This document shows positions 10,901-19,700 of a DNA stretch of 64,000 nucleotides, one piece after another (within the stretch, counting starts at the first letter, position 1; the number at the start of each line of letters is the position of its first letter). The stretch spans positions 21,183,045-21,247,044 of the forward strand of contig OW203990.1 in assembly GCA_934047225.1 (NCBI GenBank), given 5' to 3'. The notes under the pieces were generated by a model. It ran no database searches. It was given only the letters and a program-made list of their open reading frames with translations, and was not told where the DNA came from. The DNA is from Ypsolopha sequella. Its lineage: Eukaryota; Arthropoda; Insecta; Lepidoptera; Ypsolophidae. A program made the translations under genes and the position numbers.

Positions 10901-12963
10901 TGTTAATGGGACTTTTCGAACCTGGTTAAATGAGATTTGATTTCTAGGATTTTTTTCGATGTTTACCTCTGTAATTGGGACGTTGTAGCTCAATTCCCAG
11001 TATAAGTGAGACATCATAATATGTGTATATCATGTTATGTAGTGCAATCAAAATTAATTACGCGATACCTAAGTTACTAACAAAGGAAACATCAGTTAGC
11101 ATTTCAAAATAAACCGACAATATAAGGGATTGACGTTTTCTCTTATAACTTTACAGTATTCAGAATTTTTAAATTTCTAGGGTCAGAAGATTCCAGCCAA
11201 GTGGCTTGGACGGCAGGATGGATGGACACGGATAACCTAACCACCTGCACTCCAAGGGTAGCTGCACTGCCCATACTGCCCCCATCATCCTGTACCAAAA
11301 CAGCTGTGGATAGTAAACTGGTGACGCACGACAAAGGGTGTCTGGGACCAATAGGAGTGAAGAACATCGTGTGCAAAGTTTGTTTATCTTTTATAACAAA
11401 ATGACTGATTGAATATTTCAAAAGGTCCTATTCTACGTTTATGTATACACTGTAGCCGATTCTGAAGGCTTTAACTTTAGTTTTAGTGCTGTCAAGACTA
11501 AATTTTCATCGTTGCAAAATAGTTCATAAGTGTGAAGAACAGAAGCTAAATTACTTTGGACAAATTTAAGTCTTGACAGCACTAAAACTAAAATTAAAGC
11601 CTTTAGAATCGGCTTTAATGTTATTTTAAAGTTACTTACATTTACCAGTAAAACCTTAGAATTACCACTATGTTAGCTTTTACAGCTCTAATTCTTGACT
11701 AGGATATGACATACACCTTGGCAAAAAAGAGTATGATGCAGTGACAGGTAGAACTAAATGTTTTATTCGTAGTATACCGTTATGACATACAGGTGGTAGA
11801 GCTGATGCTGGGCTCGACTGTGGAGGTACCACCATCTTACTTGGAGACCCCCACGAAGTAATTCGGGGGAGAGTAAGAGGACAGCTCACATGCAAAAAAC
11901 CAGGAGGCCCACCATGCCTGAGACCGATGGATGGCGGTATCTCCATCCCTAATAGCGGGGCCTTATATGGAACAGACTGGTGACGGGCAGCGGTGTCACT
12001 GGTGCGAGGGTTCTAGCACCGCGCTCACCAACCCGCCTGCCCAGCGTGTGTGAGTATGGGCAATTCTTCCAGGATTTCCAGGATTCTTCCAGGAGTGGCA
12101 AAGTCTTGGAAAGGCTTATGTCCAGCAGTGGACGAACTAGGCTGATGGATGGATACCGTTATGTCCGTTATAGTCGTAATAATAGGTCTTTACCTATGAA
12201 ATTGCCGAATTTTTCTTACAGATTCATGAGTTCATAATTCCTGTAATTCAATAGCTATTTTAATTATTTGTTCTTTGTTTGAAAGTTCATTGTAAGGTTT
12301 TACATCTACGTATTAAATTTTGTTTTTATTGTTTTAACCAAAATTAAACTTTGAAAAATAGTTCGTCCTAAATGCCATCCGTTTCCATAATAAAATTCGT
12401 AATAATTTTTTACAGCTGACATTTTTCAAAAATTAAATGAATGTTGCTGTTAGCCTAATGTTGTTTCATTCATACACAAAAGAAATTATACAATTTGGAT
12501 TTGTCATTCCTAAAAAAAAAAAAAAATGTTCGTACTGAAAATTGAGTTTCCTTCAAATTCTCTATAGAAAACGGCAATTTCATAGGTAAAAACCTAATAA
12601 TATATGGTGTGGCCACATGTGTGGTACAGCGCCCTAATCTTTTCCAAAATCTTTTTTTTCAATTTACTTCTTTTCAATTATTATATTTCAGTATTTTACC
12701 ATTTGTCGCAGAAAGGGTCATTGTACTTGTTACTAATTACTTACAAAATCTCTAGTATGAATCAAAGTCACGCTATTTGTTTCCAGGTGGATGTAGGAGC
12801 CCCTATAATGACTCGGTGGTCATCGAGCGGAGTATTCCGTCTGATCGGTGTGACGTCACCAGGGTCATCCTGTGACCAGCCAGCTGCTCCTCTCTACACG
12901 AAGGTCCTCGATCACGTCACATGGATCCGTGAGAACACTCGAACTGACTGCCAATGTTTCTAG
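1986..12963 (+). CDS. Serine protease homologue SPH2 (catalytically dead), complete, six exons
   Basis: Exons 1986-2039, 2115-2181, 2758-2938, 4203-4408, 11181-11377, 12787-12963 join to 293 residues with consistent phases 0,1,2,1,0. Residues 1-18 form a hydrophobic signal peptide. Activation would cut after Arg57 to expose LLGGE, a variant of the usual IVGG. At the catalytic His position the sequence is LTAAS, so His is Ser97 and the next Cys is Pro98. Asp145 in NNDIALLRL is kept. The GDSGGP motif reads VDVGAP, so the nucleophile is Val238. It therefore cannot hydrolyse peptides by the S1 mechanism. Non-catalytic homologues of this fold in insects act as cofactors or binding proteins in immunity or reproduction; which applies here is unknown. 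The frame is open and splice sites are good, so it is not an obvious pseudogene. Intron 4 has been enlarged to 6.8 kb by a LINE. Confidence 0.9.
2337..2736 (-). repeat. MITE family B, copy 1
   Basis: Ends pair as AAATTGCCG near 2351 and CGGCAATTTCATAG near 2711. It is the inverted copy of 12183-12596 in the same gene. The right end stops about 20 bases before the SPH2 exon 3 acceptor at 2757. Confidence 0.75.
3037..3215. repeat. MITE family A, copy 2
   Basis: Same ends as 784-958. Flanking text (GGCAAAGGTCGTATTTCCTT on the left, TATGACAGAT on the right) recurs without the insert at about 34840-34890, so an empty-site relative exists in the window and supports the borders. Confidence 0.75.
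3354..4037. mobile_element. Foldback element with TTAA target sites (piggyBac-like MITE)
   Basis: Long arms are mutually complementary: GGTTCCGTCAAACATGCT near 3364 and AGCATGTTTGGCGGAACC near 4012, then CAGATTTGACACAAGTATCA near 3484 against GATACTTGTGTCAAATCTG near 3897. The element is bounded by TTAA at 3354-3357 and 4034-4037, the target site of piggyBac and a few other superfamilies. No ORF, so it is non-autonomous. It lies in SPH2 intron 3. Confidence 0.75.
5131..5210 (+). other. tRNA-like fold in the LINE 5' leader, with box A and box B
   Basis: TTGGCG at 5131 can pair with CGCCAA at 5204-5209 as an acceptor stem. TGGCGTAGTGG (5132-5142) fits the pol III box A consensus at every position. 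GGTTCGATCC (5193-5202) is a near-perfect box B. GCAGT-ATTAC-ACTGC (5161-5175) forms an anticodon-like hairpin. It ends 20 bases before the ORF1 start. It may be a pol III promoter, a captured tRNA or SINE head, or an RNA structure. It is not a normal tRNA: the anticodon loop is five bases. Confidence 0.6.
5231..6391 (+). CDS. LINE ORF1 protein
   Basis: 386 residues from the ATG at 5231; an upstream in-frame ATG at 5159 lies inside the tRNA-like fold and is less likely. Residues about 40-100 are rich in Glu, Leu and Asn with heptad-like spacing and look coiled-coil. A Lys/Thr-rich basic linker follows. The C-terminal half (from about NRICILSSNKHN) has a hydrophobic alpha/beta pattern and a GDEDF motif, resembling the esterase-like domain seen in ORF1 of some CR1 elements; I see no clear catalytic triad, so that is tentative. 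No zinc knuckle is present. ORF1 proteins of LINEs bind RNA and act as chaperones in the particle. Confidence 0.75.
   Translation: MDFLNNITFRKKVHSQSESDETKHNSSSSLDGSTNSLPNISTDEQVNLEQMRRELEDANVQLTIAHEEIQNLSLENSTLKSTIEELRKTCDLLKKVTIDLTPKKAKQKSTSTQRTKADKVQIIQANHTSVTIDVPNNIEHQQTTPEPPEPEKICDSNTDNTATKANKNRICILSSNKHNKIINLAEETFGTDYQICHYLTPQVGTREILKGFNEIVRDFTNDEYCFIMIGDEDFKKTKSYYDLVLHIRQSLEKVNHTNVIICLPTYKYGEHTNMFNWRVETFNNLLYLDVITNEYAYIVDSNVTLVYDFSMFSERYSQLNNRGMINIFKSMKQKVIQIENFHSNYYLGTGKNEEDMTEEVKEDVIEQKHVKYDDNVKKQETNFFRV
6360..9269 (+). CDS. LINE ORF2: AP-like endonuclease and reverse transcriptase
   Basis: The open frame runs from 6360 and overlaps ORF1 by about 32 bases. It encodes HQNISGL, VICITEH and CGDFNID of the apurinic-type endonuclease before the first ATG (6519), so translation probably starts upstream at a non-ATG codon or by re-initiation. 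SDH near residue 190 (counting from the GTG at 6453) is the endonuclease histidine motif. The RT domain shows YRPVALTSIFSKILE, GVPQGSVLGP and the catalytic FADD near residue 660. A C-terminal domain follows, without RNase H or an end zinc knuckle. There is no internal stop, so the copy may be recent and possibly competent. Confidence 0.9.
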   Translation, partial: KNKRRIFFAYNYIHLLHQNISGLIKKSDVLTVYLEELSSQETPVEVICITEHNMKPGDEQLLTVPNFSLAAHFSRSTKRRGGTCILVKMGQQFKELKDVAKLSIENVLECCAIELSNLGVIVACVYRVPKKRDAKKYFETFFERLELILCKIHKKSNKKIVLCGDFNIDILKDTNTTRRFQNLLFSFNLKLEIKEPTRLASGTCLDNFAHDVKRGCKGKVIEYGLSDHTAQILKVPIKKTCKISSWSIDKREFSKDNLQKFKNCLKCVSFSEMYDCKEANGAYNKFSDLFLLFYDLCFPLMKVHIKANKKPKWVSKGIKKCSRRQRELLWKYRNNPTQENQLELKTYSKRFRKIIRLTQASQNNHFIQSSENKSKASWKVINKTKTNFPQEPIGIIKTDKTIITDPNHIANAFNDFFVDEINNANQSASSSSGRINYNSVNSMYMPPTTPIALRKIIQSLKNKNSVGYDGVHTKVVKYVSEIIAPHICYIFNLCISDGIFPERLKPVIVKPLFKKEDKQNMKFYRPVALTSIFSKILEKVIYENLSSYLEKFGILINEQKGFRKEKTINMAVYDLLNEIISCVDKGSPICALYMDMTKAFDFVDHKILLNKLYSYGIRGNIHCLIKSYLSNRHQRTEINKICPITRKQIKYLSRKRVISCGVPQGSVLGPLLFLTYINDMPKNIPHPMVLFADDSTVTIKCMNHENFELIINNTLHDIINWLSNNNLIVNLEKTKCMNFYQRVNRIGDIEIKYNGKSIETVHVTKFLGLQIDHKLTWKAQTSEICERVHKYAYLLYKLSQIVNRETVISAYHGFVASALRYGIIFWGNSTEKENVFKAQKRCIRSICGLKTTDSCQPFFKSLKILTFPSLYIYEMAVFVKSNPNLFTKVSESHHASTVRSQFRHTLSLRSAKTALMHKSAFCMGPKIYNAIPNDIKDLDIILFKKKLFNLLIDKCYYTINDYLNANSSF
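9207..9373 (+). repeat. Tandem duplication at the LINE ORF2 end
   Basis: The last codons of ORF2 and the start of the 3' UTR are duplicated with a period of about 87 bases (TTGATAAGTG, then ATTAATGATTATTTAAATGC, in both units). The second unit contains no extra coding. Confidence 0.75.
9560..9592 (+). repeat. GATTCT hexamer tail of the LINE
   Basis: Five and a half units of GATTCT follow AAATAAACGATT. The copy at 56398-56652 ends the same way with fewer units, so the hexamer marks the 3' terminus of the family. Confidence 0.85.
9759..10111 (+). repeat. Dispersed repeat family D, copy 1
   Basis: Begins TAGTAGTTTATGCTAC, passes ACGCCCGTGTATCATACTAC and GCCCTAGGGC, and ends near CCTTTACGAGCAC. 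Copies at 19201-19586, 63419-63811 and a short one at 45459-45600 share this order. No ORF. Copy 1 lacks an inner palindromic segment (ACACGAGCGTAGCGAGTGT) present in copies 2 and 4. Confidence 0.8.
10286..10351 (-). other. tRNA-derived sequence (SINE-like fragment)
   Basis: On the - strand it reads as a tRNA body: a D-arm-like TTGGTAGAGC, then GGTCCCGGGTTCGAATCCCG with a perfect T-arm and box B. The upstream acceptor half and the anticodon arm do not fold as a standard tRNA, so it is a pseudo-tRNA or SINE head, not a functional tRNA gene. Confidence 0.6.
10352..11180 (+). other. SPH2 intron 4 remainder, nothing recognised
   Basis: AT-rich sequence between the tRNA-like fragment and SPH2 exon 5. 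I see no exon, inverted repeat or tandem array beyond short A/T runs. The exon 5 acceptor TTTCTAG lies at 11174-11180. Confidence 0.5.
11451..11617. repeat. MITE family E, copy 1
   Basis: Inverted ends: GCCGATTCTGAAGGCTTTAA on the left and TTAAAGCC-TTAGAATCGGC on the right, with inner arms AGTGCTGTCAAGACT and AGTCTTGACAGCACT. A second copy is at 15388-15553. Confidence 0.85.
11970..12157 (+). repeat. RTE-type LINE 3' end, copy 1
   Basis: The stretch near 12106 encodes LGKAYVQQWTN followed by a stop, the typical C-terminus of RTE-clade reverse transcriptases, then GGATGG tail units. The same sequence recurs at 31689-31876 (minus), 46340-46492, 58003-58074 (minus) and 60540-60720. Confidence 0.75.
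12183..12596 (+). repeat. MITE family B, copy 2
   Basis: TAGGTCTTTACCTATGAAAT at the left end pairs with ATTTCATAGGTAAAAACCTA at the right. Copies at 2337-2736 (inverted) and 39493-39736 (right end lost). It lies in SPH2 intron 5. Confidence 0.85.
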
Positions 12964-13015
12964 AACTTTCTTTATCTATATATACGTGAACACCGTGAGA
13001 TTTTGTTGTTTTTAC

Positions 13016-13021
13016 AATAAA
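13016..13021 (+). terminator. Poly(A) signal of SPH2
   Basis: AATAAA 53 bases after the SPH2 stop codon, the first such hexamer downstream. Confidence 0.6.
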
Positions 13022-13117
13022 AACTAGTTGATACGAATATATTTATCTTTTAGGATAACTATCCCTGAAAACGTGAGACAATTAATTTCATACAAAAGTG
13101 CAATGTTCTTTATTGTT

Positions 13118-14600
13118 TACTAGCTTCTGCCCGCGGCTTCGCCCGCGTGGCTTACAGGAAACAAATTACATTTTTTTCAGAAACAAACATTATAAGTGCT
13201 CTCACTCCCTCTGGGAGTCAAGGTGTAGTGCTCGGCCGAAAAACTTGCATGCTCAGATTACGAACGCGCCCTGTCCGTCCTCACATGCTCGTTTTTCGGC
13301 CTCACCAGAATGCCAACCGGACTCACCGATCAAAGTTTTTCCGAAAGAGTGTCAAAATCCCTATCAGTTGTCAAAAAATTTCAAATTTGAATACAGCAGC
13401 GTAATTGGCGACCCCGAATGCCCCTTGAGTTTTATGCAAATCGGGATACTTTTTTTGGACCTGTCAAAAAACTGTCAAAACTGTTTAATTTTTTTTTTGG
13501 TCATATAGCCCCAGCTTGACCGATCACAATAGTTGAAACCCGAACTCCCTACAATTAGCCTTTCGGGAGATATGGCCGATCAAATGTTTGGCAATTTTTT
13601 TTTTTCGACTTTAGATCTTGCCGAGCCCTTTTCTTAGAGTACCATGAACATGGGTCTATAGCATTAGCTGTTTGGGAGATACGGGCCTGTAAAGTTTTGA
13701 CACTTTCGGCGGGTAGATCTCGTCGAAACCTTTTCCTAGACACCCATCAACATGGGTCTAACTCTAGCCGTTTGGGAGAAACAGGCCGTCAAAGTATTCA
13801 CATAAAAAAGAACTTTTTTTGGTACCCCGTGGTCCAACCCCTTCAACCTTCCATTCCAAAAATATTTTGCTGGGATATTGAAAGATATAGATAGATTGTG
13901 GATATATAGATAGATAGATACCTCAAAAGGAAAAAATGGAACCCTAATAGGATCACTTGTGTGGCTGTCTGTCTGTTCGTCTGTTACAGCCGATTTGCTC
14001 TGGCACACATACTTTCAAGAATTTTCATGTCCACTATATTAAATTTCAAAATCGATGCCATTTTCATAATTAACGTCCCAAAAAAACATAAAAACGACAC
14101 CCATATTGATATTTACACATTTCAACATATCAACCCCATCGCACCCCAACAGGGGATGATGGTATTTCACGTCCACTTCGTTGGATTTAGAAATAGTTGT
14201 TGTTTTCGTAATCAGCGACCCGATAAACCATACAAACGATACCCATGTTGATTTTCAGAATTTGTCACCCCATTTCCCCCTTTTAGGGGTGGAATTCTGA
14301 AAAAACCTGAAACACATGTTTACTCATTTATAGATAGGAGTACTCTTGTGAAGTCTCGAATAAAATAGTCTAACTAATCTTGTTTCCCCATATAAACTTT
14401 GGACCCCCGTTTCACCCCCTTAGAGGGTGAATTTTGAAAAATCCTTTCTTAGTGGATGCCTACACTATATAAGGTATCTATATGCAAAATTTCAAGTCTC
14501 TAGGACCAGTGGTTTAGGCTGTGCGTTGATATATAAGTCAGTCAGTCAGTCAGTCAGTCAGTCAGTCAGTCAGGACTTTGAATTTTATATATACAGATTA
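13118..14600 (+). repeat. Unclassified interspersed element ending in a TCAG tract
   Basis: It opens with CTAGCTTCTGCCCGCGGCTT and closes with nine TCAG units and a short AT-rich tail. Repeated phrases (CGGGAGATA-GGCC, CATCAACATGGGTCTA) and short homopolymer runs fill it; reading frames are broken. The opening and closing words are typical of a very common lepidopteran repeat, but I cannot assign a superfamily from sequence alone. Confidence 0.6.
14537..14573 (+). repeat. (TCAG)n microsatellite
   Basis: About nine uninterrupted GTCA/TCAG units at the 3' side of the element 13118-14600. Confidence 0.95.
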
Positions 14601-14761
14601 TTTTATATTGTACACACACGGAAATATAAACATAAACAAAATTACACTGAAAAAAGATGCACATGGCGAGCTTATTTCTAAACAGAGACTTCTGACAGCA
14701 AAGCCATCACAATAGGAAAAACTTTTAACAAAAAAATAGTAACCGACTTCAATAGTAACAG

Positions 14762-15023
14762 CAGGCATTCACTAAAAAGTTAATAATAATTCTATAAAGA
14801 CCGATGGTACCGAAGCAACACTTTTGCCGACTTATCTTCCTGAAACAATATGTTATCTAGAAGTCGGCGCTCTTATATTGGTTTTTATGTTGCTACGATA
14901 TGTCGTAGGAAATACGCCGACTTCTAGATAACATATTGTTTCAGGAAGAAAGAAGTCGGCAAAAGTGTTGCTTCGGTACCATCGGTCTTTATAGAATTAT
15001 TATTTAATTGTTAGTGAAGCCTG
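14762..15023. repeat. MITE family F: long palindrome
   Basis: Arms of about 110 bases: GACCGATGGTACCGAAGCAA near 14799 against TTGCTTCGGTACCATCGGTC near 14970, and TAGATAACATATTGTTTCAG on the right against its complement on the left. The outer CAGGCATTCACTAA and TTAGTGAAGCCTG also pair. RNA from either strand would form a stable hairpin. Confidence 0.85.
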
Positions 15024-15387
15024 TTGTTTTTGCTCGGAATTTATTTCGGCTCCAACGACATTGAATGTCGTTTTTCGGCTCAATATTAAATGTATAAACA
15101 TAAATAATGTACATGTATTTAGAACAATGTTCGTTATTGACCTCTGATTTTATTCGTGTTCATGAATCGGGCAGACTCGGGAGTTGATCGTTTGCAATGT
15201 AAATTGAAATCATTCTCTGACCTTTCTTCCTTGTACATATGTATATTTAAATATAATAAAATCGACACAAGCTCGTATCTGCTGTTCATGTAATATTTCT
15301 GTGTAACAAACAGATTTTTCATTTTTTTTTCGTGATCTTGTTTTTAATAACCTCTCCGTTGATTCACTTTTCACTCTAATAACACAA

Positions 15388-15553
15388 TAAAGCCGATTTC
15401 GAAGGCTTTAATTTTAGTTTTGGTGCTGTCAAAACTAAATATTCTTCATTGCAAACTAGTCCTTCAGTGTTAGGATTAAAAGCTAAATTACTTTGGAATT
15501 TTTCAAGTTTTGACAGCACTAAAACTAAAATTAAAGCCTACAGAATCGGCTTT
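15388..15553. repeat. MITE family E, copy 2
   Basis: TAAAGCCGAT and ATCGGCTTTA ends with the same inner arms as 11451-11617. Confidence 0.85.
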
Positions 15554-15699
15554 AGTGACTGACACACTATGCTTCTGATTTGTCTAAGAGTGAAAGAAGG
15601 ATTAGCGAAACTTTGCCCGATAGTACATTATGTATAATGCATGTGAACACTCCTTACAAAGTAGGTAACTGATTTGACGGAGTACCTATTTAAAGATTT

Positions 15700-16061
15700 G
15701 TACAGTGGAGATAACATCACTTGCAGTACTACATTAGCCCCTATAGATAGTGAAGGGTATAAGATAGGTACAAACATTGACATACAAACCATTGACCTCG
15801 GGTCTAGTACAAGATTTACGAAAAAAGAGTCCTTAGTGAAGTGTAAAAATATTAAGAGACAAAATATTTTAATTCGAATCGTATGTCATTGCTGCGTGGC
15901 TCAATTTTGATTGACGTGCGATTGACACGCTTTTTTAGTTATCAATGGTTTTGACACTCTTTTGGTTTGGACACTTTTGAGCACAGATCCAATGTCTACT
16001 TGTTAGTACGTCAATGGATACAAAGTCCAATGTGTATAGCTTGATGTGATCTCCACTGTAC
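15700..16061. repeat. MITE family C, copy 2
   Basis: GTACAGTGGAGATAACATCA on the left, TGATGTGATCTCCACTGTAC on the right. Its middle is longer than in copy 1 and contains unrelated sequence. Confidence 0.7.
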
Positions 16062-16180
16062 AAATTGTATCGTTTCCCAATAGTTGAAATCACGCTACGA
16101 CATTCAGCATTAGAGACCAAGCTATATAAGACTCTGGTTCGACGTCGCGGGCAAATGCTAGTTGGATGATTTCATAACAT

Positions 16181-16297
16181 GTACAGTGGAGACCACATCA
16201 AGCTATACACTTGCAGTACGACGTCAGCCCCTACAGAGAAGAATATAAGATAGGTACAAAGTCCAATGTGTCTTACTTGATGCGGTCTCCACTGTAC
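16181..16297. repeat. MITE family C, copy 3
   Basis: GTACAGTGGAGACCACATCA and TGATGCGGTCTCCACTGTAC form the ends of a compact 117-bp copy. Confidence 0.8.
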
Positions 16298-16361
16298 TAA
16301 TGTTTGTTTTAGGTTTACCTTGCCTACAGCAGCAGGTAATTAATGAACACTATTAAGAAAT

Positions 16362-16512
16362 GAAAGTGTCTAGCCATCCACCAGCGGCCGTTTAGCAACA
16401 CAATATATTCTGTCACTCGCTAGTGGTAGAATCATTATTTTTATTATTCTGCCGCTAGTGGCAGAATATATTATTTTGCTAAACGGCCGCTGGTGGCAGA
16501 CTAGACACTTCC
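16362..16512. mobile_element. MULE-like MITE G with 9-bp target duplication
   Basis: Inverted arms of about 60 bases (AAGTGTCTAG, CAGCGGCCGTTTAGCA and complements). TTAAGAAAT occurs at 16353-16361 and 16513-16521 on either side, a 9-bp duplication of the size made by Mutator-like transposases. No ORF. Confidence 0.75.
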
Positions 16513-16788
16513 TTAAGAAATCCATTTAAAACACTGATTAATTAGAAAGAAAATTTAATTATAAATAGGTAGTTGTTTAAGTACTTACATAGCTAGGTAC
16601 ATATATAGATAGATTAAGTTTTTAAATTATCTTATGAATCACGCACAACATTTTAAGTCCTACAGGAAGGTATACTATCAAAGAAAAAGCCTAAAGGCCC
16701 ACTTTTTGACCAGTAATAATTAATAGTAAGTGCGAAAAGTGGGTCCAGGGAATTTTTTTCCTAAAATTTCGCCGGTCATCTTATCTCT

Positions 16789-19700
16789 TCAAGCTGATCC
16801 CACATTTCTGCTTTGAATGCCGTCATCAAACTCGAAGACATCTTTCTCGTGAAACAGTGGAAGACCTTTCTTCTCAAGGACAGCTTCAGGTGCTTTGTAC
16901 TTGGCGGTGTACGTTGGGTTCAGAGGATGTAGTATACCAGTGGCCGTCACAGCTGATCTTGCTTCATCATTGCCAAGCTTGTGGTGGGTTCCGTCACCTG
17001 TTCTTACTATTCTGTTGTTAACCTGAGAAGAGAAAGTATAATTTACCTCATAACATTTTATGGTTTTCCAAAAAAATGCTTCGTTTTCGTCGGTACGTAT
17101 TTGTAACCGAACCTTATATAGTACTAAGACCCCGCTGTCCGTCTGTCTGTCTATCACAGTTCACAGGGGTCTGAATCTTTAGCCGTAATAGGTAGCCAGT
17201 TGAAATTTTTACAGAATACGTGTAACGATTAGCTATCACGGCAAATAACAAAAATTTAAAAAAAAAATGTATCTCCTTATATAGCGGATAATGTAACTGT
17301 GAACCGTGACTTCAGTGAGTGACTTCTGTAAAAATCTACGGAAGTTGGTAACGGATGAATGGCTGACACTACGCAACTGCCTGCAACCACTCTCCGGTAC
17401 AGCTACTCATGACGTCATGGTGGAACACGGCGAGTCGCTTGGCTACACGGTTTAATTTTTAGCGGTTTCTGTGGTTTTGAAAATGAAAACATACAAGATA
17501 GCCTCCTGCGGACGCAAGCAACAGCCGTCTACTCTATTTTTGTCGACTACTATGTTGTGATCGAAGCACACCGACCAGACACTTATTGTGCAACAGTAAT
17601 AATTTTAGAAATAAGATAAAAAAATACTTTATGGAAAATTGATATACTATGTACTCTGTTTAAGATGTAAAATTAACATTTATAAGAACGTCCGCTGCTA
17701 TCAGATAAACCAATAGGTTTCCGATGGTAGCTATATAACACAACTGTTTTAAAAGTAAAAACTATATGAAAATAAATAAAAAAAAAAAAAAAAAAAAAGG
17801 AGTTGAACCTAGAGTATGTCACTAGATTATTCATATAATTTAACTATCTGTTACCTACGGAAGAGTGGAGCCTCCTATTACAGGTATATCTTGCTTAAAA
17901 GGACACTCCAATCTCTATCTACGAAATTGTATGTATAAGTTTTGAAATAAATAATGTTGTATTTTGTATTTTGTACATACATCTTCACGAAATGATATCC
18001 CGAGGAGGTGGCAGAGGTGTTTTCGAGTGTTAACTGTGAAATGCACTTAGAGAGTGCGTTCTCTAAGTAAAAACAAGTCAGAGTCTACATTTGTACATGT
18101 ACACCCATGTTTCATCGACGATTATTACAAAATTGTGATGGGTGATGGATGAGCCCTTTTGCCGTACATAAATTCAGGCACAAATGTGGATCAACAGCTT
18201 GAGGGTTCCGATATTAGATAAAAGTAAATATTAAAATGACAGTGGGCAAATTCGGTCCAAGCGCCGCCAAGATCAAGACATATTTTAATAAAGGACATAA
18301 TGTAGTCCTAACTTACTTAGTGTGGACTGTGACTTGCATTTCCTTAGATAAGTTACCATTCTCTAAGTGTATTTCACAGTCCACACTTGCAAACACCTCT
18401 GACACCCATTCGGGACATCATGTCTTGACAACTTATGTATGAATGTATATTATCTAGGGTCATACTAAGTTAATTCGACCTCTAGGCCACAGAGGTCGTC
18501 AAATTGTAAGGTGACAGCAGGAGTTACCTACATAAATCTTATTTAGTTACCTAGAGCTGCAAAATTGTTACCATTTCGGGTGATGCAGTCTTCAGATCAC
18601 TAGCCAATCCGATTCTCTCAAAGAAACGTATGAAAGCTGCTGATTGGTTGAAATGCATTGTCAGCTCAGCTGCCTTGTAGTCCCATGGGAAGGCATGGTG
18701 GTAGTTGTGCCAGCCTTCTCCCAGAGATATCATCGAAACAAACCATGACTCTACTGGCTGCAGGTTCCTGTAGAAAAATAATAATTAAATCTTTAGTAAC
18801 GTATATTGACAAGTAGGTAAATTATAGTTATACGTATGCACTACACAGGGTGTAGTTATAGTCCGCAACTTTCGTCATAGTGTTGGTATACTCTCACAAA
18901 GTGATTCCAATTCAAGATGTAATGTGTGTGATGTGTGTGTCCGTCCGATATGAACAAAATATGTTATTTTGGTAACACTTCCCTACGAATCCGCTGCTTA
19001 GCCTAGATCTAGATTGAATAAATTGGCTCCAAATAAGTGACTTTTAAATATTGTGAAATCTGATGAAAAACAATAATCTATACTAATAATAAAATAGTCA
19101 AAAAGTCGTGTCTCCGCATTGAATATTTTTATAGTGTCCTATAATGAGTGAATCATAAGTGAAACAAAAGTTTGATGGTTTTTGAGATAGTCAACATTAA
19201 TAGTAGTTTATGCTACTAGGGCGAAAAGAAATACGAGGACGATTTAAAACACGAGCGTAGCGAGTGTTTTAAACGTAACCGAGTAATTTATTGCTTTTAC
19301 GCCCGTGTATCATACTACGTTTTTCAATGCATAGTGTGAGGAAATGAAAACAAATATAATCTTGTGAACTTTCAATTATGATTGGCTCAAAAGGACTGTA
19401 TCCATAGCCGTTAAACGGTGTAAAAAAAGTATAACGTCTATGGTACACAGGAAAGGCTGCAGGTTAGCCAACCATTGTAAATAAATTAAAAAAAAAATAA
19501 TAATAAAGCCCTAGGGCAAAATAATCGACTTTCTGTTCGGTTTTGATGCATAAAAAGTGGGCCTTTACGAGCACATGCATTGAAAAAAAATTTAAAACTT
19601 CTTGCCGTCCCTAGTTTTATTGTTATCATTACTTTATTATTGAGTAGGCATTATTTTTTTATAAATATTATTTGGAAATGACCATGTTTTCGATTTTTCA

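Noticed and set aside
14537..14573. CRISPR-like array
   Set aside because: It is a plain 4-bp microsatellite in a eukaryotic genome with no spacers.
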